DNA of 42,063 bases from an uncultured Collinsella sp. (GTDB lineage Bacteria; Actinomycetota; Coriobacteriia; Coriobacteriales; Coriobacteriaceae), in contig CAKUEU010000011.1 in assembly GCA_934646865.1 (NCBI GenBank), positions 1 to 42,063 of the forward strand, written 5' to 3'. The position numbers were made by a program, and so were the translations under genes. This document shows, in pieces, positions 21,824 through 30,625 of the stretch (position 1 is the stretch's first letter; every line of letters starts with the position of its first letter). The notes under the pieces are model-generated. The model was given only the letters and a program-made list of their open reading frames with translations. It ran no database searches and was not told the DNA's origin.

Positions 21824-23926
21824 ATGCATGGTGCCAATTTAATAACTCTGACCTGGCGCGTTAGGGCTAGCTTCATTCGGTTTGACAGAGATACCTCTTT
21901 GCATCTCTGTTGCAAACAACCGACAAACGCAAAACCCAATAAGAATCAAGAATGTGAAGAAGTGGAATTCGAACAGCATTGGTCTGTAAAAGAGCTGTTA
22001 AACGAATTGCTAAGAATTGATCTTGAGAGGTTCTTTAACGAAATGTCCTCTTGGTATACCGAATATCGCGACGCCCATGCGGCGCCCGTTCCACACCGCA
22101 TCTTTAATTCGCTGCGGCGAATGCGGCGCATTCTAGAAGCTCAGTATCTCGAAGGCACAGATTATAAAAATGCCGCCGCGCGTTTTCCTCCGCTTTGCTC
22201 GAGAATAATTGACGCAGGTGATGACCTCGACAAATGCCATATCGAAATGGTAAATATAACGCACGAGCTCGCAAAGGCAGTCAAACAAGCACTTGATTCC
22301 GCAATAAGCGGCGGCTATTCGGACGGTATCTACCAGCTCTTTTTCAATGCTTGCTCATTGTGCATCGATTCAGCTTATCTTGATGAAATACCCGATGCCT
22401 ATTTACCCTCAAAGGTTTTCTCTCTTTGGGCAATAGAGTGTGGGAACATCGCGAGAGTTGCCATGCCAGCACTTGAGTTACTAAGCAGTAACGATGTCGC
22501 CGATTCCGTTGCACCTAATCTGGCCAGTTACATTGAAATGATCTTTGACCTTAATAGTAGGCCCGAGCTCGCTCGCGGATGCAAGCACTCAATTGTCAAC
22601 CACCCGCTAGCGCTTAAAACGCCAGAAACTAAAAGGGAGTTTTATGAGACGCACTTCCGCGGTCAAATAGTTGATACCCAACTAGCCATCGACATCCATG
22701 AGTTGGCAATAGCCGTTCTTGGCGACATCATCATTGATTGTCTTAGCTTATCCAAGAAGATAAACGAGCCTACTTATCGGGATGACCTCAACAGTCACGT
22801 TTCATTATTCGCGAAGCTGTTTTCCACCGGAGAATCTATCCTGGATGTCGCGGATCAAATTCGTCGCTTTGGAAAGCTAACGTCATCCAAATGCACAAGA
22901 CATGCAATCGCCGGCCCGATAGTTCAGGACCTCAATAGTCTCAACTCTCTGGCACTTAACCTAATTAAGAGCAGCCTCTACGACGAGGTGCAGTTATCGA
23001 GGAACGCCGAAAGCACGATCGGCACCATGCGGTTTTTCGTAAATGACGGAAAATACCTTGTTGTCGACATTAGCGACAGCGACTCAGTGCAGGAAGTCCT
23101 TCATTTCCAGCACTTGATAGACCGCTCTCACTCATTTATTCACTCTTTTCTCCCGGGATCATTCTCGGTGCTCTATGCGCACCTACTATGCGAAGCGCTG
23201 CGATCCGGAACACTTCCGGTAAAATGCAGCGCATGCAACAAGCCCTTTTTCCCAACTGGCAGCAATAGTAAGTATTGTTCTAGATACGACAATGATACGG
23301 GCATGTACTGCAATCCCGCGAGCAATACAAAACGCAAGCTTGGTAAAAAGCTGCCCCATGCAACTGCCGTCAATTTAAGACGCAAAGCAGATACCGCCAG
23401 CGGGAAAGACGGACATAACCCTATGGCCGTCAACAAAAAACGACAGCTTTATTTTCAAGAACTAGCCGGTACCGTTGACCACACCCTTGGGCCATTTTAT
23501 CAACGGTCCCCTCTCGTGCCGAAATCACTCTATGAAGAGTGGCTCAAGGCGATCAATCAGCCCAAAAACCGACCTAGCACTCAAACGCCTGAAGCATGCG
23601 GTTATCCTCATCCCGTTATTTGGAACGGTTCGCTAGAGGATGGCAATAAAATCATCGACATCACGACCCGGTCAGCACAATTAGGCACCCTTCCAGAGCT
23701 CTTGGACAAACTCGCAAAAAAGAATGCGAACCACTGTCGCAAATCGGATAACGGATGGTCAATCTCTAAATTCGATCTGGTTGCCTCCGTCATTTCATTA
23801 GAGCTAGAGGCTGATAAGACCAGAAAGAAGGGCGCGAGAGCAATTGAGCATCTCCCCATTCCCGGATTATCCGACTACTGGGATTGCCTATCTACTAATG
23901 TATCGGCCAGCGTTGAGGAGGACTAA
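21824..23926 (+). CDS. DUF6076-like protein with C-terminal zinc-finger motif
   Basis: Up to 700 residues. The first 46 codons look unlike protein, and a GTG at 21962 (VEFEQHWSVKELL) may be the real start; both starts have weak ribosome-binding sites. The first 450 residues are helical without known motifs. Residues about 466-500 hold KCSACNKPFFPTGSNSKYCSR followed by MYCNP: a Cys-x2-Cys ... Cys ... Cys metal-binding knuckle. This is the hallmark of a family often annotated DUF6076, in which the finger sits near a basic segment (TKRKLGKKLP here). The family is found in gut bacteria; its role is not established. Lower GC than its neighbours suggests acquisition. Confidence 0.65.
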   Translation: MHGANLITLTWRVRASFIRFDRDTSLHLCCKQPTNAKPNKNQECEEVEFEQHWSVKELLNELLRIDLERFFNEMSSWYTEYRDAHAAPVPHRIFNSLRRMRRILEAQYLEGTDYKNAAARFPPLCSRIIDAGDDLDKCHIEMVNITHELAKAVKQALDSAISGGYSDGIYQLFFNACSLCIDSAYLDEIPDAYLPSKVFSLWAIECGNIARVAMPALELLSSNDVADSVAPNLASYIEMIFDLNSRPELARGCKHSIVNHPLALKTPETKREFYETHFRGQIVDTQLAIDIHELAIAVLGDIIIDCLSLSKKINEPTYRDDLNSHVSLFAKLFSTGESILDVADQIRRFGKLTSSKCTRHAIAGPIVQDLNSLNSLALNLIKSSLYDEVQLSRNAESTIGTMRFFVNDGKYLVVDISDSDSVQEVLHFQHLIDRSHSFIHSFLPGSFSVLYAHLLCEALRSGTLPVKCSACNKPFFPTGSNSKYCSRYDNDTGMYCNPASNTKRKLGKKLPHATAVNLRRKADTASGKDGHNPMAVNKKRQLYFQELAGTVDHTLGPFYQRSPLVPKSLYEEWLKAINQPKNRPSTQTPEACGYPHPVIWNGSLEDGNKIIDITTRSAQLGTLPELLDKLAKKNANHCRKSDNGWSISKFDLVASVISLELEADKTRKKGARAIEHLPIPGLSDYWDCLSTNVSASVEED

Positions 23927-24127
23927 CAAGCCAGCTTACATGACAAGAACCTACGTGGTCGCCTTGGGAACAGTAGCTGCCAGATTCCAGCGAGACCACT
24001 ATGAGTGGCGGGCACAGGGCGATACTGGATTGTCGAAACTTCGGGACTCAAACGGAAGCAGACATCTCGATTTGTCCCCACGATATTAGACAATTCAATG
24101 CGACATTCAACGTCTATGGAGGACGAT

Positions 24128-24781
24128 ATGAGAACCAAACCGTTTGCAATCACTACGATGGCGCTGGCTATCATGCTCGGCATGGTGTTGTGCACCCCGC
24201 TCGCCGGCTGCTCCGGATGCAGCGCCGACCGCGGGTCGACCGTTATCGAGAAGATTGGCGACGACGGCTCGGGCGAAAAGAACTCGGCGAAAACGTCGAC
24301 AGCGCAAGAGGACGGCAAAACCGACTCCGATGTCAATGAAGCTCAGGGCACAGCCGTTGACACCGCGGAAACGCAGCCGACGGGCAATAGCAGCAGTTCG
24401 GCAACTCCGCAGGCGGACTCGAACAAGACCAACCCTAGCAAGTCGAACGAACCCAAAGGCAACGACTCGCAACCCGCCCAATCAAAAAAGAAGTGGGTTG
24501 CCGAACAGGGACACTGGGAGACGGATTACAGCCAGGTCTGGGTGCCGAATGTAGTGTATACGCGTCATCCTCGTTTCTGGGTCAATCATGGCGGCACTTT
24601 GATAGGCCCCTTCGATTCCGATGATGCCGCCTACGCTTGGATTATCAATGACGGCGAAAGCGGTGGCATCGGAGGATCTGTCGTAAACGATTCGTATACC
24701 ACCTCTGAGGACCAGGGACATTATGAACAGCAGGCTACGGGACAGCATTGGGTCGTCGACGTCGCCGGTCACTGGGAGTAG
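24128..24781 (+). CDS. Secreted lipoprotein with Trp/His-rich C-terminal domain
   Basis: A 217-residue lipoprotein. GGAGG precedes the ATG (MRTKPFAITTM). The signal peptide ends in a lipobox, TPLAGC (about residues 20-25), so the mature protein would be lipid-anchored at the outer face of the membrane. A Ser/Thr/Asn/Gln/Lys-rich flexible linker (about 30-115) leads to a C-terminal domain with repeated aromatic motifs: EQGHWETDYSQVW, HPRFWVNHGG, GQHWVVDVAGHWE. These three GHW/HW segments look like an ordered small domain or metal-binding repeat. No enzyme family recognised. It is separate from the restriction locus that follows on the opposite strand. Confidence 0.75.
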   Translation: MRTKPFAITTMALAIMLGMVLCTPLAGCSGCSADRGSTVIEKIGDDGSGEKNSAKTSTAQEDGKTDSDVNEAQGTAVDTAETQPTGNSSSSATPQADSNKTNPSKSNEPKGNDSQPAQSKKKWVAEQGHWETDYSQVWVPNVVYTRHPRFWVNHGGTLIGPFDSDDAAYAWIINDGESGGIGGSVVNDSYTTSEDQGHYEQQATGQHWVVDVAGHWE

Positions 24782-24822
24782 GCCCCAGCTATCTATGCGA
24801 TGAAGCAGTCAAGATAGGGGCC
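24781..24822 (+). terminator. Putative hairpin after the lipoprotein gene
   Basis: GGCCC (24781-24785) plus CTATCT (24789-24794) pair with AGATAGGGGCC (24812-24822), leaving a three-base bulge and a 17-base loop. It starts at the last base of the stop codon. It lacks a T-tract, so confidence is low. The rest of the gap to 24995 holds no supported gene. Confidence 0.3.
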
Positions 24823-24995
24823 GGCTAGACACACCGCCAAGGCGACGGCTGCGAATGCAAGCGCTACGCCTACGCTTATGGCAGCGTTGGCAACAACAAT
24901 GTGCACACTCCGCGCTCGTTACCCAATCTAGTTGAGCATCGGAAGGGCCAAACCCCCTCAGCCTCAGTTGCCGGTTAACCGCCTTGGCTCTCCCG

Positions 24996-26447
24996 CTAGC
25001 AAACACCCTCAACCGCAAGTAGCTGACAAGTATTCAGCACCTCTCCGCGAAGGTACGCCTCGAACACGATTCCCGCCGGCAGCATCAGCATGTTGATGTA
25101 ATTGCCGAGTGGCATTTCTTCCTCCGCAAACACGCCCGGAAACGACACCCTCGCCATCAGCTCGGGCACATCAACGGTCCCCGGCACGAGAAACGCGTTC
25201 ACCACCCGGTCGAACCCGCAGTCCTCGATAAACCTCCGGTACGCACTCTGGTACAGGAACTGCTTGGCCACCGACTCCAGCCCCGGCTGGTGCTCCATCT
25301 TGCCACTTACGCTCGGCACGTAGTACTTCGCATCGCAGATGCAGAACAGCCGCTCGCCATCTGGCCCATTCGCAACGGCAATGGCATCAGGGATGAGCGT
25401 GTCGGTGCCTTCGGGCTCAGCAAACCCATCGCCGCGCCAGCGCTCCCACAGGGGCCGCGGAATTATCTCGATCAACTTTTTCTGTCTATCAGCTGCCCAT
25501 TTACCCTCAAGCGTAAGCTCGAGCTCGCCCAGCCGTCTACCAAGCGCATCGCCGAGGGCCGTTTTACAAGCCTCTTCCCACAGGTGGTAAAAGCTCGTTG
25601 TCCCCAGCGTCTGAACCTCATCGCTGCGCACCTCGTTCTCGCGCGCCAGCAGGTAGCGCTCAAGCAAATCGAGCGTTAAGAGTTTCCAGTCCGAGAACTG
25701 GACCGCGCGCTCGCGCTCCAGACGCCACCCCAGTGTCTCGACATCGCCGAAAGCCTCGATGTCTTCATCCGAAAGGCACACCTCATCAAGTGAAAGCAGT
25801 TTGTCGATGCCCGCTTCCCCGAACTCACGCGAGCACTCAGTCAGCACGGCGCGGTGCAGCCGCGTGATGAAGTCGGAGCCATCGCGATACGTCTTGCGCG
25901 TCTCGTACTCCATGTATATCGGTTGCCCGTTCGAGAGAACGGGCAAGTGCCCACCAATTGTACGGTTCCAGTCAATGCTCCCGTTACCGTTGAGCTCGCG
26001 ACCTTCCACGTAATTCGAGTACTCACCGTACTCGCCGTACAGCTCCAACAGTGCCAGCATCACGGGCAGCCTGTCGCTAGCACCCTCGCCACCGTCTTCC
26101 AAACTCGTCAGCACCGCAATGCCCGCATCACGCTTGACAACTCGCATTATCAAACCGAGCTCGTCATTGCCAGGCGTCCGGTCATAGAAGTACTTGGGGT
26201 AAGCAACAATCACCGCGCCCTCGATCATAACCAGTCCCACGAAGCGAAACTGGTAGACCTCACAGGGAGTAGCACCCTCCACATCAGCTTCCTCGGGATC
26301 GGTTTTCCTTCCCGTCCGGTACCGCACAATACCGCGCGCCATCATGTCGCCAACGAGGGTTTTTGCCCTCTCGACCGTACACCCCAGCTCATCGGCAAGC
26401 CAAGCGAGAGAAAAGGGCCTCAGCTCGCGGACCATCACCGGTTTCAC
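24996..26447 (-). CDS. LlaJI-family restriction endonuclease subunit
   Basis: A 483-residue protein starting at GTG. An N-terminal winged-helix-like segment (SLAWLADELGCTVERAKTLV) is followed by YQFRFVGLVMIEGAVIVAYPKYF, the characteristic start of LlaJI nucleases. The C-terminal nuclease-like portion contains LIPDAIAV (Asp) and CICDAKYYVP (D-x-K), a PD-(D/E)XK arrangement (about residues 355-380). In LlaJI systems this subunit cuts DNA with an McrB-like GTPase (established for the family). It starts 3 bp after the stop of the McrB-like gene. No target site is predicted here. Confidence 0.85.
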   Translation of the reverse strand: MKPVMVRELRPFSLAWLADELGCTVERAKTLVGDMMARGIVRYRTGRKTDPEEADVEGATPCEVYQFRFVGLVMIEGAVIVAYPKYFYDRTPGNDELGLIMRVVKRDAGIAVLTSLEDGGEGASDRLPVMLALLELYGEYGEYSNYVEGRELNGNGSIDWNRTIGGHLPVLSNGQPIYMEYETRKTYRDGSDFITRLHRAVLTECSREFGEAGIDKLLSLDEVCLSDEDIEAFGDVETLGWRLERERAVQFSDWKLLTLDLLERYLLARENEVRSDEVQTLGTTSFYHLWEEACKTALGDALGRRLGELELTLEGKWAADRQKKLIEIIPRPLWERWRGDGFAEPEGTDTLIPDAIAVANGPDGERLFCICDAKYYVPSVSGKMEHQPGLESVAKQFLYQSAYRRFIEDCGFDRVVNAFLVPGTVDVPELMARVSFPGVFAEEEMPLGNYINMLMLPAGIVFEAYLRGEVLNTCQLLAVEGVC

Positions 26448-26450
26448 GGC

Positions 26451-28253
26451 CTATCCCTCAGTCTCTTCTTCAGATTCGGTAGCATCGTCCTTCGATGTCT
26501 TGGCAACAGCAACATCGGCGAGCTCGATGCCCTTGAAAATGGCAACTCCCTCGTTCTCAAACTGCTTACACAGTTCGAAGTAGGTCGCTGTCTCATCCCT
26601 GAAGAGCCGCCCACGCTTCAGCTTCCCGATGTCCTCATATAGATAGAGAAGAACCTTGTCTTTGAACACATCGCCAAATCGATCGTTGAGGTCATTGGGC
26701 GAGATGAAGAAGGGACCCAAGAACTTGTCCTCATTGATCCTGAGGTCCTTCATAAGCCCGTTGATCTTGCGGCGCAGCTTATCCCAAACGATTGTTTTGT
26801 TGATGCCGTTTATCGAAATCGACACCTCTATCTCGGATATCTTCCCCCTGTCTTCGAGACGTTTATCGGCCCCATCATCGATGTCAATGTACTTGAAGCT
26901 CCAACGCCGCTTAAATGCGGTGTCCATCGGAAACACCCCTTGGTCGGCGCTGTTCATGGTCGCCCAGATGTACATATTGGACGGCAGGGAAAGATCCTCG
27001 CAAGCCATCTCGCTAAAATCATCGAAGTCCAAATCGGGGTCGTAATACCTCTCGATAGCATCTCGAACATCGGTATCGTCTTTGAGCGCATTAAGATACC
27101 TGCCGATGCAGCCAGCCATCTCCTTTGGCGCGGCAACTGGGAAAACACTGTTCCCGCTCGTGTCGCGATCAAGCAGTTGAAACACATCACCGAAGACAGC
27201 AGCGGGGTTCGCACGGTTGATTTCTTCAATCACCAAGACGAAGTTGTCGTAGGGGTGTGCTATGGCCTCGAGGTAAGTCTTCAGGAATGGACCCTCAACG
27301 AACTCGTAGGATATCTCCTTATTGCCAGGCTCACTATAGGGCTTAAAACACCCCACGAACTGCGAGTACGTGTAGTCGGGATAGAACGTCACTCGACGAA
27401 TGTTTTTCTTGGCAAAGCTATCCCTGGCGAGCTCGTTCAGTTGATAGGACTTTCCTGTACCAGGAGCACCGAAGAAAATCAAATTGCGAGGCAAGCCCGC
27501 CACTTTTTTGAGTTGTTCCGGGCTGCTTCTTGCTAGATTCACCCTGTCTGGTTCGGAATGTGCACTGTTCGGTTCGCCCGTTGCAAAGCGCTCCTCAATC
27601 GTTGCCCAATCAATGCACGGCTTCACATTTGAAAAAACATCATCGTCAAGGCCAATATCATCTGGGGACGGCGCGCCGTCTTTCCAGAGAGCGTCTATCA
27701 AATCGGCGGTGTAGTTTTGGCCAAGAGCGTCCTTAAGGGCCTCCGCAAAAGAAGACTCATCTTTGAAGGGGGAGTTACGTTCAACCCACACGGCAAACGC
27801 CGTCTTCATCTCCTTTGATGGAAGATAGGCGCCCAGATGCTCATAGCAAATTGAATCGACCAGGAGCATCTTCTCGGCAATATCGAAGAGGTATTTTCTT
27901 CCTTTGGGGTAACGCTCGGGGTCATCGCGGGATGCCCGCTCGGCTCGCAGAACAACTCCTTTAATAAAATTTGAACGAATCCGATCAATATCTTTGGTTT
28001 TTTTCGGCTTTTCGCCGGTAAAGCAATCAATGTGGTCAGGGCTTTCTCCGTCTTCAAGTCTGCCAACTTTATGGGCGCGAGAAACAAATGCATCCCGATC
28101 GGAACCGGTATCACAGTCTCTGTGATACTCGTGAACAAAGCTGTCCAAGGCGAACATATATTGCAGCGCGCTAAAATTCCCCTTAGTTATCTCTTTCTTA
28201 TTTAACAGGGAAAACGCTGCCATAATTGTATTGGTTGAGAAGTATTTACTCAC
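26451..28253 (-). CDS. McrB-like AAA+ GTPase subunit of the LlaJI-type system
   Basis: A 600-residue protein starting at GTG with GGAGG six bases before it. The N-terminal third is a helical domain without a recognised motif. The AAA+ core has Walker A FFGAPGTGKSYQ (about residues 258-269), Walker B LVIEEINRANPAAVFGDVF (about 341-359), and MNSADQGVFPMDTAFKRRW (about 434-452). The last carries the MNxxD nucleotide-selectivity signature of McrB GTPases and an Arg pair. It would assemble into a ring that drives DNA translocation for the LlaJI nuclease. It overlaps the methyltransferase end by 8 bp. Confidence 0.9.
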   Translation of the reverse strand: MSKYFSTNTIMAAFSLLNKKEITKGNFSALQYMFALDSFVHEYHRDCDTGSDRDAFVSRAHKVGRLEDGESPDHIDCFTGEKPKKTKDIDRIRSNFIKGVVLRAERASRDDPERYPKGRKYLFDIAEKMLLVDSICYEHLGAYLPSKEMKTAFAVWVERNSPFKDESSFAEALKDALGQNYTADLIDALWKDGAPSPDDIGLDDDVFSNVKPCIDWATIEERFATGEPNSAHSEPDRVNLARSSPEQLKKVAGLPRNLIFFGAPGTGKSYQLNELARDSFAKKNIRRVTFYPDYTYSQFVGCFKPYSEPGNKEISYEFVEGPFLKTYLEAIAHPYDNFVLVIEEINRANPAAVFGDVFQLLDRDTSGNSVFPVAAPKEMAGCIGRYLNALKDDTDVRDAIERYYDPDLDFDDFSEMACEDLSLPSNMYIWATMNSADQGVFPMDTAFKRRWSFKYIDIDDGADKRLEDRGKISEIEVSISINGINKTIVWDKLRRKINGLMKDLRINEDKFLGPFFISPNDLNDRFGDVFKDKVLLYLYEDIGKLKRGRLFRDETATYFELCKQFENEGVAIFKGIELADVAVAKTSKDDATESEEETEG

Positions 28254-29469
28254 CGTTAGCCTCCAGGAGCTTGTTCGTCAGGGCTTTGGCAATGACCCAG
28301 CCAAGCACTGGCGGCACAGCATTGCCGATAACCTTATAGCGCGACTGCAAGGGAATCTTGCTGAAATCATAGGAATCCGGGAAGGACTGGATTCGTGCAA
28401 TCTCGCCAACTGTATAGCGGCGGTTCTCAACGGGGTGCGTGATGCCACAATTCTCCGGCTGCGCAGAAGCGGTAATCGTACCGTTTATCTCGCCAAAAGC
28501 AAACCTACGGAAGAACTTGGGGGCATGGTAACGCTTCGGATCATCGGCAATCTTCTTAAATCTGGGCTTAAGAAGTTCGTAGGGAATATCCTTCCACGAT
28601 CGGCCCCCAAAGACCACCTCGGGAAGATCGCTGATGGTCATGTCTTCAGTAAAATACTTAAAAGCCATATCGCCATGAGCACAGGGGCCGATTTGCTCAA
28701 TCATGGCCTGCGTGGCATCAGTGTACGGCCAGAACTCCCCGTTTTCGTGTTCAACCGAGGGATTTTGAAGGATGAACCCCAGAAGCAGCTTTTCGGGCCG
28801 CCCCGCAGAAACGGAAGGCAGCTGCTCCGAGTTGACAACGCAATCCATCTCATCGAAATCAAACGTTTTGTTCAGAGAGCTGTCTATGCCGACAATCAAG
28901 AGTCGAAATCTGTTCTGGGGCACACCATAATTACTCGCCTTCACAAGCTGATGACAAACGTTGTAGCCAAGGGCCCTCATGCGGCTCTCAATCTCAGCGA
29001 TGACGGGAGTTCCATCATCCATCTTAGAGGACATGATTCCACGCACATTCTCAAAGACGAATGCTCTGGGCTTCTTGCCAGCATCAATTTTTCCCTTTAG
29101 AATGCGCTCGCATTCCTCAAAAAGGGTTCCACGGTTGTATTTATCGTTTACGCCACCACGAAGTCCGGCATTGGAAAAGGGCTGGCAAGGGAAGCCAGCA
29201 AGAAGAATATCGTAATCCGGTATTTCATCAAGCTCAACCTGACGAATATCCTTCTCGATACAATTAGCAGCAGCATCGTAATTCGGAATGTTCTCATTGA
29301 AGCAGGTCACAGCATCGCGATCGAAATCATTGGCGTAGACAACTTCGGTGGGCAAACGATCAAAATGTTTGCCTTGAAAATCGAACCCTCCGGCGAAACC
29401 GAGGTCAAGACCACCGCATCCCGCAAAGAGAGAGGCGATGCGATAAGGCTTTATCTGACGAGTCTCCAC
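28246..29469 (-). CDS. DNA cytosine-5 methyltransferase (Dcm-type) of the restriction locus
   Basis: A 407-residue C5-methyltransferase starting at GTG (METRQIKPYR). Motif I FAGCGGLDLGF lies at 15-25, motif IV GFPCQPFSN with catalytic Cys95 at about 92-100, motif VI ENVRG at 140-144 and motif VIII QNRFRLLIVG at about 184-193. A target-recognition region precedes the C-terminal motif IX/X block (RRYTVGEIARIQSFPDSY ... GNAVPPVLGWVIAKAL). It modifies host DNA to protect it from the McrB-like/LlaJI pair encoded immediately downstream with an 8-bp overlap. Described LlaJI systems carry two such enzymes; only one is seen here, so the recognition site may be symmetric or a second enzyme elsewhere may be needed. 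Confidence 0.92.
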   Translation of the reverse strand: METRQIKPYRIASLFAGCGGLDLGFAGGFDFQGKHFDRLPTEVVYANDFDRDAVTCFNENIPNYDAAANCIEKDIRQVELDEIPDYDILLAGFPCQPFSNAGLRGGVNDKYNRGTLFEECERILKGKIDAGKKPRAFVFENVRGIMSSKMDDGTPVIAEIESRMRALGYNVCHQLVKASNYGVPQNRFRLLIVGIDSSLNKTFDFDEMDCVVNSEQLPSVSAGRPEKLLLGFILQNPSVEHENGEFWPYTDATQAMIEQIGPCAHGDMAFKYFTEDMTISDLPEVVFGGRSWKDIPYELLKPRFKKIADDPKRYHAPKFFRRFAFGEINGTITASAQPENCGITHPVENRRYTVGEIARIQSFPDSYDFSKIPLQSRYKVIGNAVPPVLGWVIAKALTNKLLEANGE

Positions 29470-30072
29470 GATGTCTATCTCATTTCGATCAGTAATAGCA
29501 ACAATCTACAAACACTAAACTTTACCATTCAAAAAAGCAGAGCTATTTAATTCGTCTTATTTCTAGAAATCCGCTTCTCATCTCCGCACGGCGGCCACTG
29601 TCATTGCAACCAATCGTGGGCCACACCACCCGCACTCACGTCCTGTGCATCTCAGCCAGAGTCGATAGCCCCCAATCATGCGTGTCGTTACGAGCGCAAC
29701 GGTAGTGACCAAGGCACCGTTTTTTATTATGTCCTTAACATGTAAGTCATCAAGGATAGCGAAGAGCCTTTAAGCCTAGCTTGCAGCACAGTCAACGGGC
29801 TGAACGGGGGCGATGCCTTTAGCCCACATTCGCCGAAACTCGTAGACCTAGGTAAGCTGAAGAAAAGCTGATAGGCTCGCCCTTATCGACTAACACCGCA
29901 CCGCGCTGCCGGCAATCGATTACAGACGGACAGCGTCATATACCGCCAAACTCTTATACATATATGGAGGATACTTTAGACAGAGACGTTGTCCTCATCC
30001 GCAACGTGTGATGCCCCCCTAACTTAGGGCGGCATCACACGCTCCTTAGCCCCGTCTTTCAATCTTATGCAG
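29470..30072. other. 603-bp gap without a supported gene
   Basis: No credible reading frame or known RNA is seen. A weak plus-strand hairpin AACGGT...ACCGTT followed by six T (29698-29725) resembles an intrinsic terminator without an obvious gene before it. A near-perfect 35-bp palindrome lies at 30006-30040. The rest could hold decayed coding sequence or an unrecognised RNA. Confidence 0.5.
30006..30040. terminator. Near-perfect 35-bp palindromic hairpin
   Basis: The arms (17 bases each, GTGTGATGCC at the outer end) pair with a single C-C mismatch around one central base. It lies 33 bp past the stop of the minus-strand gene 30073-30501. It is a likely transcription terminator or mRNA end, though no T-tract follows on that strand. 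Confidence 0.5.
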
Positions 30073-30501
30073 CTATGGGTGAAGATGTTTTATATGTTCT
30101 AATGCACACAACAGTACGGTTCTATCCCGCTCAAAACAAAACCGAAACCACCCGTATATTCCCAGGACAACCAGAAATGTGGCCAGAAGAGCCGCCGCAA
30201 TTCCGACTGGCAACGAAGACAAATACGCTCCGACTGCAAGAGAGATAATCATGCCAATCAGACTGAGCGCCCAGCTCGTATAATGCGTCTCGGCAACCGA
30301 CCGTTCAACTATCTTGCATTTCTTTTCCAGGCTAATGTCCTCGCCAGCCTCACCAAGAGAGAAGTCCATTCTTGATATTAAATCGAGTAATTCTGCCTCG
30401 CTGTAGCCGCTCTTCTTGAATCTTTTAATAAAGAAGCCTGCAGGACCAAAACCATAAACCCGATCCTTTTCGCGAAACAGTTCCTTGTAGGCAATTCCCA
30501 T
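30073..30501 (-). CDS. Two-helix membrane protein (142 aa), unknown function
   Basis: A 142-residue protein; AAGGAG lies six bases before the ATG. The N-terminal 75 residues are polar and cytoplasmic-looking (a helix FIKRFKKSGYSEAELLDLI, then EAGEDISLEKKC). They are followed by two close hydrophobic helices (ALSLIGMIISLAVGAYL and VGIAAALLATFLVVLGIYGW) and a short tail. The layout of a soluble head plus a helical hairpin is seen in several effector families of conflict systems, but no family is identified. It is isolated: 124 bp upstream is the end of the next minus-strand gene. Confidence 0.65.
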   Translation of the reverse strand: MGIAYKELFREKDRVYGFGPAGFFIKRFKKSGYSEAELLDLISRMDFSLGEAGEDISLEKKCKIVERSVAETHYTSWALSLIGMIISLAVGAYLSSLPVGIAAALLATFLVVLGIYGWFRFCFERDRTVLLCALEHIKHLHP

Positions 30502-30625
30502 TGTTAGCTCCTTAAAGTACTAATTCCATTATCGCTATCGTTCTATCATTTCGTCCGGACAGATTTTTTGCGGTCAGTCGACATCCATTCGCGCGGACAC
30601 CCCATTCGGTAAGATCCTCGTCTAA

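Noticed and set aside
21882..21909. TTGACA hexamer and CAGAGAT/ATCTCTG inverted repeat as a promoter for the DUF6076-like gene
   Set aside because: No -10 element lies at the proper distance (21905-21910 reads TCTCTG), so it was not listed as a promoter.
24793..24906. Possible 37-residue hydrophobic peptide on the minus strand (MHIVVANAAISVGVALAF...)
   Set aside because: The reading frame could encode one membrane helix, but it has no usable ribosome-binding site and a stop lies just upstream in frame; it may be a decayed gene end.
24809..25018. 69-residue minus-strand open frame rich in Cys/Arg
   Set aside because: No ribosome-binding site, composition typical of a shadow frame, and it overlaps the end of the LlaJI gene.
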